From: Hybos culiciformis
Lineage: Eukaryota > Arthropoda > Insecta > Diptera > Hybotidae
Reading direction: 5' to 3'
Length of the DNA stretch: 64,000 nt
Assembly: GCA_964007475.1 (NCBI GenBank)
Contig: OZ023273.1
Coordinates: 135,257,308-135,321,307 of the forward strand
Each line of letters opens with the position of its first letter. Positions within the stretch are counted from its first letter, which is position 1. Below are positions 21,701-35,800 of this stretch, in pieces. The translations under genes were made by a program, and so were the position numbers. Below the pieces are notes generated by a model, which was given only the letters and a program-made list of their open reading frames with translations, did not search any database and was not told the origin of the DNA.

Positions 21701-24700
21701 ACCTATATTCATTATATAGAAACATGTGTACTTCAATTCCATACTAACAATTTGGAATAAAAAATATTGTGTAGCGAAAATAATTTTTTTTTTGCTCATT
21801 ATAAAATTTTTTAATTATATATATTATAATAAAATAAATATAATAAAGATTAAAAATAATTATATTCTAAATTAGAGTATGCTTGCACCCAAATTATTCT
21901 ACACCTTTTAGTTATTTAGTTTGAATAAAAAAAAATATATAGATTTGAAGTTTAATTTTGCAGATTTCGACATTTTCTGGCTCTGAGGAAAGAGTAGCTT
22001 AGAGTTGCTTAGAGCTTTCATCACCTTTTAGAAAGTACCAACAGCCTTTGAGAAGCTACAGCTTTTTCTCGGGCCTGTAATTGTAATTAAATGATAAACA
22101 ATTAATTTATAAAATTAAAGTTTAAATAAATGTTTGCATTCTGGGACGTACTTTAATAAACGAAAGGCCTATGTGCAAAAAAAAAAAACATTTATTTACT
22201 TCAAATCCTTTAATTGAATTCTTGCGAAAACAACTAAATTACAAAATCAATTTAAAACTTTATAAATTTAATATAAAGATTTATATATATAATGCTACTC
22301 TATAGTTATTTTTAGAAAATGAGAAAATTTCAAATAATCTTTAACTATAGAAAATAAAATAATAAAAAAAAAATCCTTGTTCCTTCTTTATATTGTAATC
22401 TCGAAATAATTGTATTTTAATCCTTTAAAAAGATTATATTTTGGAAGATAATGAAATTTTGTAAATATTTGCATAATTTCCTGAATGCCTTTATTTGTGA
22501 ATTATTTTGAATAAAACTTCAATTGTGTTTTGTGATTTCAGCTCTAATTGCTTAATAGTTTTATTATATTAAGGATTTTAACCATTCCACTTAACTAATT
22601 GATCTGTTAATAATTTCAATATACAGGTTTTAATCAGTTTCCCAAGAATTCAAATTTCATTTAGTTTTATTATTTTGAGATTTTAGAAGTTCCTAGGACT
22701 TTTCAAGCTTAAACCTTTTCTTTTTGTGTGGTAAAAAGATAAATATTTATCGAAAGAAGTGCAAAAAACATGTGAGTGAAAGAAACTTTCTGGTTTCAGG
22801 TGAGGCGAGCGATACTACAATTGTTTAGAATAAAAGGTCGAGCCTTTCAACTTTCAACCTATATAATTATATAATTATAGCCATTTTGTTTTAGAACATC
22901 AAGGATAACTATCGAAAGGGTGTAGAATGTAGATTGTAGAGATTTTTTTCCTCTTGCTCCCAAAAATTATTTTAAAACTTGCGTAATATTAAATATAGTA
23001 TGTTTGGAAACAAGTCATATTATTGCTTGTTTATCTGTGGTGTGAAAGTAAATTCTGATAGCTAGTTCTTGAAAAACCAAAAAAGTCAAAGTCACTAATG
23101 TTCAATCATGTTCAACCGAACTATGAAAATTTTTTATGTACTTGCTTAATATCAGAAGCTTCAAGCAATTACTATTTTTATCAATAAAAATTTCGTATCC
23201 ACAAAGTTTTAAATTAAAGGTCATTGACAAGGCTAACAGTGTGCTACAAACTTCAATTAACAATTTAAACATAAAAATAGTTTATACATAAATAATCATG
23301 AATTCATAATTTTGTGTAAAAAATTTATTTAAGAAAATAAAAACTAAAAATTAATTCATTTGGGAAATTAATTTAATTTTTTGTTTCCTACAGCATTAAT
23401 TTTTTTTTTTGTATTTTATTCTATATATTTAATATTTGCTCTTTTTATCAGAAAGTCAACGACAAAAATTTCAATAACAAGGGTCGGTGGTTATTATCAC
23501 CAACATAATTTAACTTTTATGGTAAATATTTTATACAAAAAATATAACAAACATAATAATTTTTCCTTTTTTTTTTTTTTTTGAAGGCATCCAGACAAAA
23601 ATTTTTTCATGTGATTAACGGAATGGAAAATTATGAATAATCCCACCTGACATTATTTTAATTTTAACGCCATTTAATTTATTTGTTTTTATATAATAAA
23701 ATATTTATTGTAAAATATTTTTACAGAAAATTGTAATATTTAAAATTTTCTTCTTCAATGAATAAAAACAATATGCAAAATAAATAAATACATAATTATA
23801 TATTTGCTCCTACAAAAAACTATAGGCATGAAACAATTTGAATGAAATTAAACCGAAACCAGAAGCTATTGGAAGAATAAATCTTAGTCAGGCAAAAATT
23901 TCAAATATTTTTTAGCTTAGTTTTCTAACCATTCAAGTGTTTTATTTTTTTAATCAAGTCATGCCCCGAAATTTACAAAAAATTGTTTGCTTATGTTTTC
24001 GGATGAGAAAATACTAGTTTATCAAAACTTTTCGCTAGAGAAAATATTTTATTTTCTTTCAGAAAAACTTGCCAAAGATTCAAAAGGATAAAATATGTCT
24101 GAATAATTTGGAATTTGAATTAAAGTCCAGAAAAGGTTACTAAAAATATTTTAAAATTTATGAATTAATAAATATCACAAAATTAAATTTGTAGTTCTGA
24201 AAGTTTATGACATTATTGTGTATTTGGCTAAAACATTTGCAAGAAAATATTTTTCTGCGTCTATAAGAAAACATAAAAATATCTTAAAACATAGTATCTT
24301 AACAAAGTTAAAGTTGTTAGTTATCATGTTATTTGCCTTGACACTGTTTATTGTAGCGTAAAGATTAGAAAATTTGTTTGCCAATTTCAGATCAAGGATT
24401 CTTGGCATATAACGAACAATCACAAGATTATTTTTGAACACTTTTCTAGAGTTATATCTAGAATATGGAATAGCATAAATTTGAGAAAAATATAGAAACA
24501 AATTAAAAAGAAAGCCAACTCATTTATTGTTCACAAGTCTTTTTAAACGCATATGCTATTTTATTATAGTGGAATTTTTATTTTATTTTATTATAAAATA
24601 ATTTCAAAATTCTTTGGCATGATACTAAGGGAAATTACATGCAATGTGATCCTTAAAAAAACATATTCAGTAATAGTTTTTCCATTAATACGAAAATATC

Positions 24701-27700
24701 ATATTTGTGTGTATACAAGAATAATGTACAAAACTTTTAGAAAAAGAAGTGTATATAAAATTTTTTTATAAAAGGAGTGAATTTATTGCGGAATAAAAGT
24801 GGACATTGATGGTTAGAAACAAATTCATGTAATTTAGAGAGGATTACTATTTTAGATATTTTAATCACGAAACCTGCTAGATATGAATTACTGTATTAAT
24901 TCATTATTCTCATCCACAAAAGAATATCTTTTGATATATTTACGTACCTAATATACAAAAAATAATACATCAGATTTTTAGCTTTGTTGAATATATTGCT
25001 AAAGAATATTAAATAGGGAATATGTTATTTAATTTTAAAGTAAAATAATAATGTTTCTGATATAAAATTTAAATTTAAATTTATAAATTTAAGATAATAT
25101 TCGTTACATATAATAATATCGTATGTGTAGAGAAGAAAAGTTATAGTTTGATTTTGTTTTACAATCTCTAAGTACCATTTCCATCAAGATTATGCTCTTT
25201 TCACTAATAATTCCGAATTTTGATAAATATATCAATATCAAGTTCTTAATGCAAAGGTTGTTTATATTAGTCCATTTACTTAAGCCTTGCCATTAATTGA
25301 AATGACTGTCTTTATTCTATACTATAAAAATTCGAATCGAAATACTTGATGTTATTTCCCACAGCTTCGTTATACATACATAATACAGTAATAAGAAATG
25401 TCATAGTTGTGTATGTTCTATTATTTTAAAAATTTTAAAAATTCATATTGTTGGCGTTATTTAGCATAAAAATATTTTATTTCATATATTTGTCTTTTAA
25501 TATTAAAAGTAATCTAAATGGAAAACTAACCAAAATTAAAATAAATGTAATACGAATGAACAATAATTAATTCATTACCCTGCATAACATATGGAAGATT
25601 AAAATACAAAATTATCATGAAGCTAACAATAATTTTCATAGAACGAAACTATTATTTTATTTATAATAATGGTGAATAAATTTATCTGAATGTATATAGT
25701 ATGTTTGTTATCCAAGATATAATATATATATATATAAATTAGTTGTGTAGTGTAGTTGTTGACTATAAGATATAGAATAGAATAAAATAATCTTTCAAAT
25801 AAAATTCAATTAGTTATGTGAAAATTCATATATAAATGGTACTTCTATATTATTTTTCCCTAATCCCCAGATAGTAATTATGTTAATTTAACTAATTCAC
25901 TAATAAATCATTTGATGCTTTCATTTATTTTATCGTTCTGTTGTACATAGAAAAACCAAATTAAATTTACGAATGTCAATAATTTATACCCAAGAACTTG
26001 TAAATAATTAGCACCTCCTTTTTATTTATTGCCTGTTAAAAATTATTATATTATTGAGCTTAAATAAATTAAAATTTAAAGTACTCTCTAATTATAAATT
26101 TTGAGGAAAAAGAATTTCGAAAACTTGAAGTTTTGATCAATTTATTAATATTGAAGCAGAGAACGAAATAAATATATGTATGACATTATGATGATTAGAG
26201 CTCTTTCTGTATAATGATTATTTGTTTAAACAAAGTTTTCATGAAATTGAGGAAAAAAAATCATTTTCCTAGAAAAGAAAAATTATTAAAATTTTTTTGT
26301 TTTTGAAATATTAATGAATTTCTGCTTTCAGTTCAGATTAAATAAATATGTGAAAGGCACATAATATTAATAAGCATTTTGCTTTGTTTTTACAGATCAC
26401 ATGAGTTACATCAAAACTGTTTAAATTAAAAATTTATAGCTCTCAAAATTACTTTTATAAAAATTTCTTTGCAGTAATGCCGAGCTTTGATTTTTTTTTT
26501 TTAATGTTTAAGCATTTGTTCTATTCAACATCCGTATATGATACATAATGATAGTTAGTAATACAGGGCAGATATATTTGAGTGATACGAAGCGAAAATT
26601 ATCATGGAATATGTAATGAAATGTATGTAGGTACATACAAATAAAATTCTTATTTTAAAATAATATTAAAAGAGCATTATAAACATTGTTAGTGTCAAAA
26701 AAAAATATATATTCCTGTCGTGGACCATTGATAAAAACGGTTTAGTTACTTAACCCTTAAATGATGGTATTGAGACAACAGAAAAAATATAATTAATTAA
26801 AGAGCTTTGTTTTGGAAAATTTATTGTTATATACCTAAGCTTTATTTAGTTTTCGAATATAATGTACTTACAATTCAATTCAATTTATTTTATTTTATTC
26901 CATGATTTTCTTCAATACTTATGATTACATACAAAATTTCAATCTTATAAGAGATAAGGATGATATTATATCCTAAACAACTAATTAATATTTTTACTTT
27001 TTTAAATTAAACAATAATATTTTTTTTATACATAATATGATTTCGGCTAGTGGAAAAACGGATATAAAACCACTATGTGATAATGTACTTACATGTATTA
27101 TTTTTAACCATTATAAAGAGTTTCTCTATATACGTTGTTACTGTTCTATTATGCATTAATCATCCCTAACTATTTTCATCATTAAAATCAAAAGTTATGT
27201 AAAATGTGCATTATACAATCATATTTCTATTTTAAATTAAAGCTTTAAAAATATTTAACAAGTAAAAATCTAAATTTTTTCCATATACATATCCTTATTA
27301 TAGCCTCGCTTGTAGTCATTCTAGGACATAAAATAATTCATTTGAGATAAATGGCTTTGTTTTGTTTATTATTATTTTTTTAAATAAATTAAAGTGGGAA
27401 ATCCTGAAAGAAAAATTATTTTTCCTTGCAAGAGTAACTTTCCTTTTTTTTGTTCTATTTTTTTTCCTATTCAAACTTTTATTTTATTTTTTATAAATTA
27501 TAAATAGAAATGTGACCTAATTTTGTTAAAAATTTCGTTATGCTGTACCTTTTTTCTATGCCTTAAAAAAATTCTATTTATTTTAAATAAAATTAGCATC
27601 ATTTGGAATGAATGTTTATTTAATTTGGGAAATTTTTCCTTCTAAGATTGGGGAAAATATTTGTTTGGGTTTTAGGAAATTGTAATTTTTTTTTTATAAA

Positions 27701-27800
27701 AAGTTTTGAAAAGCGGCTTTCAAAAATTCTTTTTCAATTTCAACCGAAAGGAAACTGGTTCAAGATTATTAAAAAAGGAAATTATTTAGACCACAAAGCA
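18744..27800. other. long A+T-rich gene-poor stretch
   Basis: I see no supportable gene. There is an (AT)n run at about 25719-25738 and GC-richer patches at 21975-22080 and 22795-22860 without convincing coding. The 98-codon minus-strand frame at 24205-24501 has no recognisable domain and A+T-driven composition. Small exons of a giant-intron gene cannot be excluded. Confidence 0.4.
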
Positions 27801-28020
27801 AGTTGAGAAATAAAAACTTTTATTATATGTTGAAAGTTTTTAACTTCAAAAGTCGGAATTAGAGAATCTCATATTTGGATGAAAGTGAATATTAAGGAAT
27901 TAATATAATCGAAATCGGACAAATTGTTTAGTTATATAAGCTCAAACAAATGGAAGACGAACTAACAGATAGAAATGAAAATATAAAGTCCGTTTTTTAT
28001 TTGTAAGGGAAAACGGACTA
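27700..28020. repeat. possible decayed interspersed repeat ending in a hairpin
   Basis: Less A+T-biased than its surroundings, and it ends in a perfect 10-bp stem (27987-27996 agtccgtttt with 28011-28020 aaaacggact) around a 14-base loop. The text before it (gaaatcggac, gaagacgaactaacagatag) resembles transposon-derived sequence. No second copy is seen here, so this is inference. Confidence 0.3.
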
Positions 28021-28140
28021 AAAATTAATACAATATTGTCTAACTAAGTGAATATGAATGTGCTCTCTTATATTTTTAATTATTTATTTTATTTTGGTCA
28101 TTGCTTATCTTAATTTGTTTAAATGGGCTCCGGTTCATTG

Positions 28141-28200
28141 TCTCTATCTTTCTAAGTCTTATCTATCTACATATCTATCTATTTATCTATCTTTCTAAGT
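28141..28200. repeat. (TCTA)n-type microsatellite
   Basis: Imperfect runs of atctatct and related tetranucleotides, interrupted by substitutions. Confidence 0.8.
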
Positions 28201-29883
28201 AAATACGAAAATATCAACCACACACATTACCTTTTTGTAAGAAATATGAGACAATACATTTTTTTTAAAAACATCTCAAATTGCAATATATTCAACTTGC
28301 AATACATTATTTAATTTCTATAACAATTTTATTCCCTTAGAACATATTTTTCACTAAAATGCATTTTATTATCCAAAACTTTTCGACACTAAATATTATT
28401 CCTATCGCAGCTTTTTGTTAAGGTCCTTTGAAAAAGAAAAAACAATTTATTTATTTTTGGTAAAACTTTAATATTTACAATTTCATTTTCATCATTTCAA
28501 TACATACTTTAATATCGTTATTGTTGTGTATTTAACTTAAATTTTCAAAGAAAATGTTTATATTTTTATTTATTCCGAAAGAAAATATTTTGAAAATAGT
28601 GTCAAAAACTCATACACATGAAGAAAGAAGAACTTTATTAGTGTGTACGAACTTGTGTACAAATGAAAATAACCTTTTTGAAGAGCTTCGATCTCGGCTA
28701 TTCTAGATGAAAATGATATTGTCAAAAGTAAGTACCTGTAAGTAAGTAACTAAATAGTGTTGATTAATATCGAATTTGGTGGAGCTTTAAATTATTCTTA
28801 AAAAAATATATTCATTCTATGAGTTTATAGAAATTTCAAAAACTTAGCCAAAAATTTGTATTGTATTTATTTTTTATGCCAAAAACAGAAATTTGAGGGA
28901 TTTTTATAATGCAAAAAATTTCTTGCAAGTAAAATTATTCAATATATATTAAAAATATAACTTAGTTTAAAAAAAAAAAAAAAATTTGGAAAATATATTA
29001 TTTCAATCTAGATAATTGAAAAATGCAACAGAACCTTTAACTACAATTTTTTTATTTATTTCTTGCGATAGGAAACCATTGAGAAAATTCTACGGGTTTG
29101 TTGTGTGTAAAATATATAAATAAGCTTTCTATAACAAAAGTATACGAAAAGAAAATGAGAAATAAATCATTTCTTTTTGCCTGTTTCAGAAAATTAAATA
29201 AAACATATAGTTGTCTAGACTAGGAGACAATTTAATTTATTTAATTTTTGTTCAAAAAATATGACAGAAACTTTCACTTTAATTTTCACAAAATTTTGCT
29301 TAAGTAAAATGTTATGTAACATCAAATTCAGCAGGGATTTTCTTAATAATTTCTCTTAAAAATTAGTACAAAATTACTGAACTTGCAGTATAGAATACAT
29401 TAAAATAATAAGTTATATTATGTAGCTTTGAAATTAGAAATTCGCACTTAAAAATTTACTTGTTCGCCAACTCAATTATTATTTTTGTAAATTAATTGCC
29501 AACCCAAAGGAGTTAATTTTTCATTATTCCAAGAAAATAAAAAAAAGAACTGAAAAGAATTTTGTTAATTAGATTTTTATTCCCAAAAGGTGGAAAAAAA
29601 AAAACAGGTAAAATTTAAAGAAAAAAATAAAAGTTTTTTTTTTTGCTTTTAAGAAACTTTTTCGATCGCCCACATTTCAATATTGAAAGAAAGGGAAATT
29701 GTTATAAAATAGCGTAATTTGTTAATTAAGTAAACATATATAAAAGTAAACAAAAATGAACTTTTCAAAGAGTTATTTATTTATAAATCTTTTGTTTTAA
29801 AATGATATTCATAGAATAAATATTTATTTTGCATTTTACTCGCCTTTTAAAATTAAATTTTACTTGCATTTTCTATGTTTTGT
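28201..29883. other. A+T-rich non-coding sequence
   Basis: No gene, RNA or structured element recognised. Confidence 0.45.
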
Positions 29884-30072
29884 TGGGAATTAAAATTACA
29901 CTCGAGGGCAACATAAAGTCCTTAATGAAAACGTTTTATTACAAAACAAATAAAAAACTTTTTAGTTTCTTTTTCTGTATGGTTCCTTTATTTAATTTTT
30001 TTCTTTAAATGGTATTAAGATGAGAATAAAATGATAAGGAAATTTTAATAAACATCCCACAATTATTGTTTA
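29884..30072 (+). repeat. dispersed repeat E, copy 1
   Basis: Matches 49745-49914 in the same orientation. Shared blocks include gggcaacataaag, cttaatgaaaacgttttatt, acaaaacaaataaaaaactt and atcccacaatt, with diverged poly-T spacing between. No termini or coding, so the class is unknown. Confidence 0.75.
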
Positions 30073-31111
30073 AATAGAATACAAGAGACAGAATATATAC
30101 ATAATAAATCCTTTTTTTTTTTGTAACAAAAACACCTAACATTGTGAACGGAATTAAAATTATTTATATTTGTTTCTCGCTTAACTTGTTAATTATACAA
30201 AAAAGTGTCCTTTTGATAAGAAAAAGGATTCGTTGTTAAACAAGTCTATTTTGATTCAGGTTCAATTTTGAAAAACAAATATTATAACAAATATAACCGG
30301 TATGGAAAAAAACATAAGCCGGAGGAGATTGGGTACATAATACAAATTTCATATTAATGCTAGGTATATATTTACAAATTACAATGTGAGTATTTACAAT
30401 TGAATGTACTAAATCCTTAAATAATTCAATTTCCAATATTTGAAGATCTAATACAGATATAATGTTATTGAGAAAAAGCCTTACTGAAACATAGTTTGAA
30501 AGCTTTAAGCTATACACGGAACTACATTGAATTTGGGAGATCTATGCAGATAAGATATTGGATTTTATATATAATGTATTGACATGCAGATCAGTCAACA
30601 TTAAAGTTTTCGATTAAATAATTACAAAAAATAAAAGTGAAACGCAATTTTATTGATTTCCCTATGTAGTATTCCTCTATTCACAACAATGAATGATATA
30701 TATTTATTTATACTTAATTCTTTTCGAATAATTAAAAAAAAATTTTACAAGTAGAAAAAATTTTTCCCATAAATCATGTAAAATTAAATAAGAGGAAAAT
30801 TTACAAACAAATTGACTTGACTTTAATGTTGACAATATTTTTAATTAACTGCTATAAATCATGTAATTAAATTGGTGTAAAGAATATATATTTTGATTAA
30901 TACAATAATTTATTATTTGCCAGATTTTTTTTTTCCTTTCGTTGCTGATAATTATATCTTTGAACTATATATGTATATAATAATGAAAGAATATTATATA
31001 CCATGGTTTTTAATATTTAATAAATAATAATATTAATATATGATAAGTAGATACATGATAATTAGTTGTATATACATCACAATATTTATATAATTAAAGA
31101 TTATTAGCAAC
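30073..31111. other. A+T-rich non-coding sequence
   Basis: No supportable gene. The 93-codon minus-strand frame at 30236-30517 has no recognised motif, and I treat it as chance. Confidence 0.4.
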
Positions 31112-31378
31112 ATATCGTCTGCTGAGAAATGAAACAACGTATGACATTTATACGTCATTATTTGACAAAAGCACCATTCGATTCCTCGTACTCGATTTTA
31201 TAAGTACAACTACTTTGCAATATTCTTAATGTTGATTAAAATGTGTTTTTTAGATGAAAATTGTACGCTACTTGATATTTTTTCATACGTTTTGTTTAAT
31301 TTTAAAATTTTTAAATTTAAATTACTCGAAACTATACTTTTCATTAAACGTTGTTTCATTTCTGAGCAGGCGATATCA
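31112..31378. mobile_element. MITE-like element with about 28-bp inverted termini
   Basis: The left end atatcgtctgctgagaaatg and the right end read inward atatcgcctgctcagaaatg continue with aaacaacgt on both sides: about 28 bp with two mismatches. No clear target duplication. The internal sequence is A+T-rich and the plus-strand frame 31229-31423 lies inside it. Probably a non-autonomous DNA transposon of unknown superfamily. Confidence 0.6.
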
Positions 31379-32019
31379 TATAGTCTCAAAATTGTACGTA
31401 TTATACAGACCTTAGTTAAATAAAATTAGTAATGAGCTCATGACATGTTAGTTCTAAATCTGAATAGTCTAATTTAAGTAATAAGGATATTATTGAGCTT
31501 TTTATTTTCCTACGAGTAATTTAACATTCAAGTTTAATAACTCAATATAAAATTTTTCTTATATATACAATACCAAATTTATGAAATTTCGAATGAAAGT
31601 GAAATTTGATTTCGGCTATAAGTTATTTAAAATTAAATTGCTTCAATTCACTCTTATATTCAAGCAAAATCTTAATGTATTTTCGATTTTCTTTTTCTTT
31701 TAACTATTTGTAAGTTTTGGAATAATAATATAAGAATTTATTGTCGCACATTAGTTCAATTTTGTTTTCTTTTGCAAAATGTTCACATTTTTTGAAGAAG
31801 AAATATTTCACTTCTTTTATATATACCTTTTTTAATAGGTAGGCACCTTTAAAAACAACAAAAATACAAAAAAAAAGGTACGGAAAACAAATGATTTTCA
31901 AAGTTTTTGCTAGAGAATAATGCAGTAAAATTTGGTACAATAATATGAAAAAAAAAAAAAAAAACATATGTATTTTAGTTTAGAATACAATAACGGATTA
32001 GTGAATATGTAGCAAATTT
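31379..32019. other. A+T-rich non-coding sequence
   Basis: Nothing supportable seen. The minus-strand frame at 31704-31967 is Phe/Lys low-complexity sequence. Confidence 0.45.
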
Positions 32020-32167
32020 CCTTCGTTTACGTGTGCAAAATTGAAAACGTGACTGCAATATTGAAACAGATAAAACAAAAACTTTCGTAAAAACAAAACT
32101 ATATAATAAAAAGCTAAAATAAAACGCATAGACGGAAAATAACAATTTATCAAACCTTTATTTTTGT
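32020..32167. repeat. dispersed repeat B, copy 2
   Basis: Shares acgtgtgcaaaattgaaaac and gtgactgcaat with 6508-6673, and the distal block gacggaaaataacaatttat. The middle is diverged. Confidence 0.65.
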
Positions 32168-32420
32168 TTTTTTTTTTTTTGAAACAAAATAAAGAAAAAT
32201 AACTTGCTTTTCTTTCTTTTTTCTTTTACATTATTTTTTCGTTCCTTTTGAAGCCTTTACTTAATATAGTTTTTTTTTTCGTTTAAATACATTTTTTTTT
32301 TTTCAAATAAAGTTCGAAATTTAGTAGAAAATTGATTTTTTTGTATATAGGAATTTTCATTTTCCAGTTTGATACGAACTATCCGCATATTGCAGGAACT
32401 CAAATATTTTTTTTTTATTT

Positions 32421-32852
32421 GAGCCGTTTATTTTGAAAGTGGTTTAAGTCCAATTTCCAAAAAAAAAAAGTTAATGATAACAATAAACACAAATCTATAT
32501 ATTCTTTTTATTTATAAACAATTTTAGTATAGTATCATTAAAATCGCTTTGATTTTGAAACTTGAAAATTATTTTATGGAAATATTAAGGAATATAAAAA
32601 ATTGTTTTTTAAGTATACTTTTAATATATTAGTAGGACGGTTACAGCGTATTTTAAAAGGTCAAGATACTGGTAATGCAAATAATGTTTATAAAAGGTAT
32701 TACATTTTCTAATCTAACATGTTTAAGGTCAAAAAAACATGAAAGCGATTTAATACCAGTTACCAATGTTTTTAAATCAATTCAAACACAAACCCTTAAA
32801 TATCACAATACAAGAACAAATGGACTTAAACCACTTTCAAAATAAACGGCTC
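32421..32852. mobile_element. 432-bp element with perfect about 32-bp terminal inverted repeats
   Basis: The left end gagccgtttattttgaaagt then ggtttaagtcca is matched exactly, inverted, by the right end. The termini are far less A+T-rich than the interior and unmutated, suggesting fairly recent insertion. ATTT occurs directly on both sides (32417-32420 and 32853-32856), a possible 4-bp target duplication, but in A+T-rich flanks this is weak. No coding. The superfamily is not assigned. Confidence 0.75.
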
Positions 32853-35800
32853 ATTTATGCGAAAAATAAGAATATTTAAAAGCATTTAAATCCTTATTTT
32901 ATTGAAGGCTCTTTTTTTACTGTTATCAGATTTCAAGTTAGCATAGTGTGAATATTGAAATTCATATAGTGTATTCATAACAAAATAAATATATTATATG
33001 TATATAGGCAAATAATTTATATGAAACTATAAAATAATCTGACCATATTTTACCAATAAAACTAATGAAAAAACTTGAAATAAAATCGTAATAAAAATGA
33101 TAAACAATAATTTTTTTTTAATATTAAATAAGTTTTTCGAAAAAGGGTATACTTATATACCGAATTTAAGATGACTTTAGGTTAGGAATATTAGCATTTT
33201 TATTTTCCAGAAAAAACATTATTTATTTGAACACTAACTAACTAGAATAAAAATTCTTAAAAGAATTTTTTCTACACTAACATTAACAATATTTTCTTCA
33301 CATAATGTTTGCGTACATTTGTGGTGCTTTCGGTCAAGCAGTGATGGTTAATTATTTTATTACTATTTCTTATTATATCTATAAGATGATAACTAATTAT
33401 GATGAGTAATGATTAATATTTTCATATAATACAGAAAGATTTCTAAGTCACCTCAGGCGGCAGATATTATCTTCTTATATACAACTCAACTAAAAAGCGT
33501 TGGATAATATTGTTAATTATTCTCGCCACCAATTACTGAAATTATTTTCATTTCCAATAAAAGCAAAATTTATGTTTCTGTTTTTAAACAAAAAACAATA
33601 AAAATGTTTTTTTTTTTTTTATTTAACATTAATCCGTTTTACATTAGTTTGAATTTTAAAATAATCATAATCAACAAAATAAATATTAAGTGAATCGATA
33701 TTCATGTACTGATTTTGGTAATTATATACGATAAATAAATGTTTGCTGCTTGATTTAATTGCAAATAAATTTTGCCAACAGGCAGAAGTATATTTTATTA
33801 TGGTCAGAAAGAATTATTTTCAATAAATTTTGATTTAAACTAGACATAAATGATATAAATTATGAATGAATAATAAGGATGGATAAGCAATTTTAAGCAT
33901 GAGAAATATATATATGTTTTTTTTTTGTTTTGCAATCATCTTTATGCTCATTTGATTATTTTATCAAATTATGAGTATGAGGATAACAGAATTTTTGTAA
34001 TTTAATATTTTTAAATCTTTAGAAAGCTTAAACAATCGAATAATTCTAATCAATTTGTCAAAGTTTTTGGAAAACTAACATGTGTAAAGTAAATTAAGCT
34101 AAGGTTGCCTTTAGTTTGTTTATAGAAACATTTAATCTGTACATATGGGACTTATTACATCCATATTATATTATGTTACGGTTGAGTCTCTTATCAAGAT
34201 CTTCAAGATTATTTCCATGAAATGCTACTGCAATATAATTTATTAGCTGTTTTATGTTATCTTTTTAGAATTTGGTTCTTTTTTCGTGGTTTGTTCGTCA
34301 TAAGAATAAACTGTGAAATGATATTACAAAATGACATGTGGATATCACATATTCACAAACTTATAAGTTATAAGTATATGTACTTTAAAAAATATGTATT
34401 TATTACTTCAGTGTTTAGATAATTTATAGGAAAGGAAGTGAAATGAAATATTTTTTGGTCATAATATTTTCAAAACCATGTCTAATTATTCATTTATTTT
34501 TCTATTTTCTAAATTTTAAATCCGCAGGAAAGATTTGCAAATGTTTTATTTTGAGTAATCTGATTTTCTTGTTCTCGTTAGTACTGAAGACATATATTAC
34601 ACTAAAAAAATTTAAATCCCACCTATAGTTAGATTGGTATTTTCATTAAACTGTTTTTTGTTGTGTAGGAAAAGTGTTACTTTGAAAATTAGACCTATAA
34701 TATACTCCTACTGAACTGAAATTTGCGAGATGTTCTTGAACACATGGCATTAGATATCAACACTTTACTAGATGTATTATGAGCTAAATTGATGGGTGCT
34801 CAATTTCAATAAAATTATTTCAATTTTTTAGAGTCCTAAATCCTTTCATAATAATTTAAAAAATTAATTTCTCATCGTTGATAAAAATGTCTTTTTTTTT
34901 TGTAATTTGAAATGTACAGAAAAGTGTTTACTTTATTTGAATAATAAAATGGATGGTGATGATAATGTTCTCATCCATACTTTAATTTATAAATAATATA
35001 CAGAGAAACTATTACGCTATAGGCGATTGTATTGTAGTACTTACATACATATTAAAATATTTGTTTCCTGATAATTGGTATTGTAAGGTTATAATCACGT
35101 TCTTGAAAAATTATTCAAATTATTATATTGAAATATTATTGTGACGGTTGATTCTATTGAATGATCATAATTATGTCTGCATCTATTAATTAAAAAAAAA
35201 GAAGAATTTTTTTATGTTGATAATTTTAAAATCAACTAAAAAGATATATAATACTTATGAGTGACTATTGTATATATAAGTGTACTTAATTTAATACAAA
35301 TTTTATTAAAATTTAAGAATTTTTTTACTCAATGAAGTTACATTAATTTGATTTACGACATCAATTTCAACTCGAACTTTCGTTATAAAGATATATATGT
35401 ATTAATATACTTTTCTTTCATTAGAATATCTGAATAACATGCACCCAATATGTGTGTAATTTCTAAGTATAATATTCATGTTTATTGCAAAAACAAGGAA
35501 GAATTATGGCAATAATAAAAGATAAAGATTCAATTAAGTCTGACTTTAAAAGCAGTGTAAATTATTTTTATACCTAAACTCTTATTTTAGGGAAATATAA
35601 ATATATTTTTTAATTTTTTTTTTATAATATAACAAAACTTTTCAAGACTAACATGCTCAGAATAAATAATTAGTTCTTTAATTTGAAAAAAAAAAAAAAA
35701 AAAGTTTTATACTAAAGCAAGGAAGAAACTTATGTGGTTTTCATTTTTAATTATCCTCAAAATAATAATACTACACTACGGCGTGAACTAAAAATATAAA

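Noticed and set aside
22739..22860. Possible exon with a CAG|GTGAGG donor
   Set aside because: The frame before it is open for only about 45 codons with no recognisable protein, and no partner acceptor is convincing.
24205..24501. 98-codon minus-strand frame
   Set aside because: No recognisable domain, no initiation or splice context, A+T-driven composition.
30236..30517. 93-codon minus-strand frame
   Set aside because: No recognisable family and no promoter or poly(A) context beyond chance.
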